Position numbers and translations under genes: made by a program
Part shown: in pieces, positions 61,676 through 64,000 of the stretch
Position numbering within the stretch: position 1 is the first letter of the stretch
How the letters are laid out: each line of letters begins with the position of its first letter
Source of the DNA: RPQJ01 sp963707145
GTDB lineage: Bacteria; Pseudomonadota; Gammaproteobacteria; Steroidobacterales; Steroidobacteraceae
Assembly: GCA_963707145.1 (NCBI GenBank)
Contig: CAVPOQ010000006.1
Coordinates: 62,001 to 126,000, forward strand
Reading direction: 5' to 3'
DNA: 64,000 bases
Notes under the pieces: model-generated
Databases searched by the model: none
What the model saw: the letters and a program-made list of their open reading frames with translations, nothing else
Told to the model about the DNA's origin: nothing

Positions 61676-63331
61676 TCAGTCCTCTTCGCGGGTCGGCTTT
61701 GGCAGCGGCGGATTGGAAGGAATCTCGCCGGGCTTGTGGTTCGGCAGCCGCGAGGCCGGGAAAATGGCCAGCAGCGACAGCAACGACATGATCAGGAGAC
61801 CGATCTTCAGCGCGCGCAGCCGTGAATCGGAATTGATCTGCATCGCCTGCTCGACCTCCGCAGGGGTCGCGTCGGTGGTCTCGAGGAACGCGGCCAGGCG
61901 GTCGTTGCTGACGAAATTGATGTTGTTGTCGAGATCGACCTGGGACCGAAGTTCCTCCTTGAGCTCCGGGTGGGACGCCAGCGAGGTCAGGATGGAAGCG
62001 CTGAGCAGACCGACCAGCAAGGCCCCGGAGACGGCCGTACCGACCGCGGCCGCCAGGTTGTTGGCCGTGCCACGCAGAGCACCGACATCGCCTGCGAGCT
62101 CCTTTGGCGACGCCGTGACCAGCACGTTGAACAACAGCGTCACGAGCGAACCCTGGCCGATGCCGAACAGGATGAGGCCGAACATCACCGGGACCGCGCT
62201 CCAGTCGTTTTTCACGACGAATGCGAGCCACAGCAGAGCCACCGTGCACAACCCGAAACCCCACATACCGATCTGCCGCGAGGTTAACTTGCCGTAGGCG
62301 CGGATGATCAGCATCGCCGAGAAGAACACCGTCAGGTTGAACGGCAACATGGCGACAGCCGTCTCCAGCGGTGTCCGGCCCTGGATGATCTGGATGTAAA
62401 GGGGTACCGAGAAGTTCAGCGCCCCCTCCAGTGCCACCACCGCAAACATCGCGTAGACCGCGGCCCGCTCGGAGGGGTTGCGGATCACCTCGAGCGCGAG
62501 CAGCGGCGTCTTGCCGCTGGCGGCGCGACGACGCGTCCAGACGAAGAAGGCCTGGAGCAGCACGATGCCGATCACGATCATGAACGGCGCCGGCGACATG
62601 CCGAAGATGTCGAATGGGGCGGCCGGGCGGGCGAAGCCGAGTCCCCAGCGGTTGAGGTTGTTGAAGCCGAAGCTGATCATGCTGATGGAGGAGGCCGTCA
62701 GCAGCACGCCGAACAGGTCGATCTTGACCTCCGGGCGCGGGGTGGTCGGCTTGAGCTTGAAGCTCAGCATCAGCACGATCGCGGCCAGCACGATCAAGAT
62801 GCCGAACGAGGGGCGCCAGCCGATGCTGGAGCCGAGGATGCCGCCGATCAGGAATGCCAGCACACCAGCGCCGGCGCGCGCCGAGCCGAGGGCACCGAGC
62901 GCGGTTGCCTGCTGCGTGCCGTGATACTCGTTCGCGATCAGCGCGACCAGCGACGGGACCAGCGCGGCGCCGGCGATGCCGGACAGCAGCTGCGCCGTCA
63001 GCATGGTGGTCGCGTTCGGGCTGAACGTCATCAGCACCTGCGCGGCACCGAACAGCGCGACCACCGCGCGGAAGACGGGCACGGCGCCGAAGCGCTGGCA
63101 CAGCTTTGCGCCGAGCATGACCAGCCCGGCGACCGCGAGCGAGTACATCACGATGCCGGTCGCGACGGTCGTCGGCGGCACGTTGAAGCTGTTGACCATC
63201 CCGCTCAGCGCGACAGGCAGGGACGCGACGTTGAACGACATCAACGCCTGGCCGAGCGCGATGGCGATCATCGGCAGCCAGGACTCCTTCGTCTGGTTTG
63301 CGATAGGCGGCGCCGCTGCTGCTGTTGCCAT
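61676..63331 (-). CDS. MFS transporter (DHA2-type, about 14 helices)
   Basis: 551 residues and about 14 membrane segments. Helix 1 region WLPMIAIALGQALMSFNVAS and a motif C-like GSARAGAGVLAFLIGGILG suggest a drug:H+ antiporter-2 type. A loop of about 60 residues precedes the last helix (ELKEELRSQVDLDNN...). The ATG at 63331 is chosen because GGGAG lies 10 bases upstream; a TTG at 63340 would be too close to it. Placement between glutaminase and asparaginase suggests transport of an amide or product, but that is inferred. Confidence 0.88.
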   Translation of the reverse strand: MATAAAAPPIANQTKESWLPMIAIALGQALMSFNVASLPVALSGMVNSFNVPPTTVATGIVMYSLAVAGLVMLGAKLCQRFGAVPVFRAVVALFGAAQVLMTFSPNATTMLTAQLLSGIAGAALVPSLVALIANEYHGTQQATALGALGSARAGAGVLAFLIGGILGSSIGWRPSFGILIVLAAIVLMLSFKLKPTTPRPEVKIDLFGVLLTASSISMISFGFNNLNRWGLGFARPAAPFDIFGMSPAPFMIVIGIVLLQAFFVWTRRRAASGKTPLLALEVIRNPSERAAVYAMFAVVALEGALNFSVPLYIQIIQGRTPLETAVAMLPFNLTVFFSAMLIIRAYGKLTSRQIGMWGFGLCTVALLWLAFVVKNDWSAVPVMFGLILFGIGQGSLVTLLFNVLVTASPKELAGDVGALRGTANNLAAAVGTAVSGALLVGLLSASILTSLASHPELKEELRSQVDLDNNINFVSNDRLAAFLETTDATPAEVEQAMQINSDSRLRALKIGLLIMSLLSLLAIFPASRLPNHKPGEIPSNPPLPKPTREED

Positions 63332-63365
63332 GTTGTGCAAGCTCCCTTTTGGTGTCGGTCTGATT

Positions 63366-64000
63366 CTAGAGTGGCTGGGATGCGAAAAGATTCAGGCCCA
63401 GATGCTCGGACAGGTACTTGGTGACGCGCTGCGCACGTACGCTGTTGCCGGCCTCGTCGAGTGGCGGGGAGAATACGCCCAATCCGCCCTTGCCAGGTGA
63501 AATCGTCACGATGCCGCCGCCGACGCCGCTCTTGCCAGGCAGGCCGACTTCGAACAGCCAGTCGCCCGAGCGCTCGTACAATCCTGCCGTCGCCATTACC
63601 GCCAGCAGGCGCTTGGCGACTTCGGCGCCGACGACCCGCTCCTTGGTGAGCGGATTGACCCCGCCATCGGCGAGCGTGGCGCCCATTACGGCGAGGTCGG
63701 TCGCGCTGACGAGGAGCGAGCATTGCTTGGTATAGACGTCGGTCGCCTGCAGCGAGTCGAAATACATCCGCTCGTAGCCTTCCAGCAGCCTGGCGATGCC
63801 GCGGTTGCGCTGGTTGGTCGCCGCCTCGGACTCGTAGATCTCGTCGTCCATCGCCAGCTCGCGTCCGGCGAAGCGCGACAACCCCTCGCGGATGAAACGC
63901 CACTTGGCGTCCGCGGTGTCCCCGGGCGCCAGACTCGTGGTCGCGATCGCGCCCGCATTCACCATCGGATTCATGGTGCGATCGGCGTTGAGCTCGATGG
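63366..64000 (-). CDS. glsA: Glutaminase A, partial (N-terminus beyond right edge)
   Basis: The visible 211 residues are the C-terminal two thirds of a beta-lactamase-like glutaminase (glutamine to glutamate plus ammonia). Diagnostic segments are E-L-N-A-D-R-T-M-N-P-M-V-N-A-G-A-I-A, YTKQCSLLVSATDLAVMGAT, GGVNPLT and GLPGKSGVGGGIVTISPG. The N-terminal Ser-x-x-Lys catalytic pair lies outside the window. First gene of a probable glsA-MFS-asparaginase operon (34 bases to the MFS start). Confidence 0.95.
   Translation of the reverse strand, partial: IELNADRTMNPMVNAGAIATTSLAPGDTADAKWRFIREGLSRFAGRELAMDDEIYESEAATNQRNRGIARLLEGYERMYFDSLQATDVYTKQCSLLVSATDLAVMGATLADGGVNPLTKERVVGAEVAKRLLAVMATAGLYERSGDWLFEVGLPGKSGVGGGIVTISPGKGGLGVFSPPLDEAGNSVRAQRVTKYLSEHLGLNLFASQPL

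Overview
This window looks like chromosome from a very GC-rich gammaproteobacterium. The main evidence is gene order: fur/bamE beside recN and nadK, smpB divergent from ratA-rnfH, carA-carB-greA behind dnaK-dnaJ-dapB, and a 14-gene nuo operon behind tpiA-secG-tRNA-Leu. The nuo operon has separate nuoC and nuoD. An hrcA gene at the head of the heat-shock operon and the tmRNA tag ANEDNYALAA also fit a deep, non-enteric gammaproteobacterial lineage. I cannot name the genus from the sequence alone.

Layout. 1-671: a two-gene nucleotidyltransferase/small-partner module lies just behind an initiator tRNA-Met, and its second gene runs off the left edge. 754-21880, all on the minus strand: rlmE-ftsH, folP-glmM, tpiA-secG, tRNA-Leu, complete complex I genes nuoA to nuoN, and a small secreted Ala/Pro-rich protein. 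nuoL carries a one-base frameshift. 22025-22321: yhbY on the plus strand. 22365-33189, minus strand: hrcA-grpE-dnaK-dnaJ-dapB-carA-carB-greA, with a sigma32-type promoter in front of dnaK and a terminator between dnaK and dnaJ. 33346-38898: nadK-recN, fur, bamE, rnfH-ratA, smpB and tmRNA.

After the tmRNA the window changes character. It becomes a series of envelope and transport genes with larger gaps: a secreted amidohydrolase, a patatin with an outer-membrane barrel, a DUF2860 outer-membrane protein, a DUF3313 lipoprotein, a frameshifted phospholipase A, a SYLF-domain lipoprotein, a collapsed nhaC remnant and a glycine-zipper surface protein. These are followed by an RND efflux pair, an unknown membrane protein, and a six-gene Mrp/Mbh-type cation antiporter cluster with no MrpA. 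The window ends with an AbgT transporter, a ThrE-type exporter, and a minus-strand asparaginase/MFS/glutaminase operon whose first gene is cut by the right edge.

How it fits together: the first 38 kb is housekeeping (respiration, protein quality control, carbamoyl-phosphate and folate synthesis, trans-translation, iron regulation, outer-membrane assembly). The last 25 kb deals with envelope lipids, efflux, Na+/H+ balance, and amide-nitrogen and amino-acid handling. No CRISPR array, intact insertion sequence or prophage was seen. The points most worth checking are the tRNA-linked nucleotidyltransferase pair, the MrpA-less antiporter cluster with its unknown neighbour, and three damaged genes (nuoL, pldA, nhaC).
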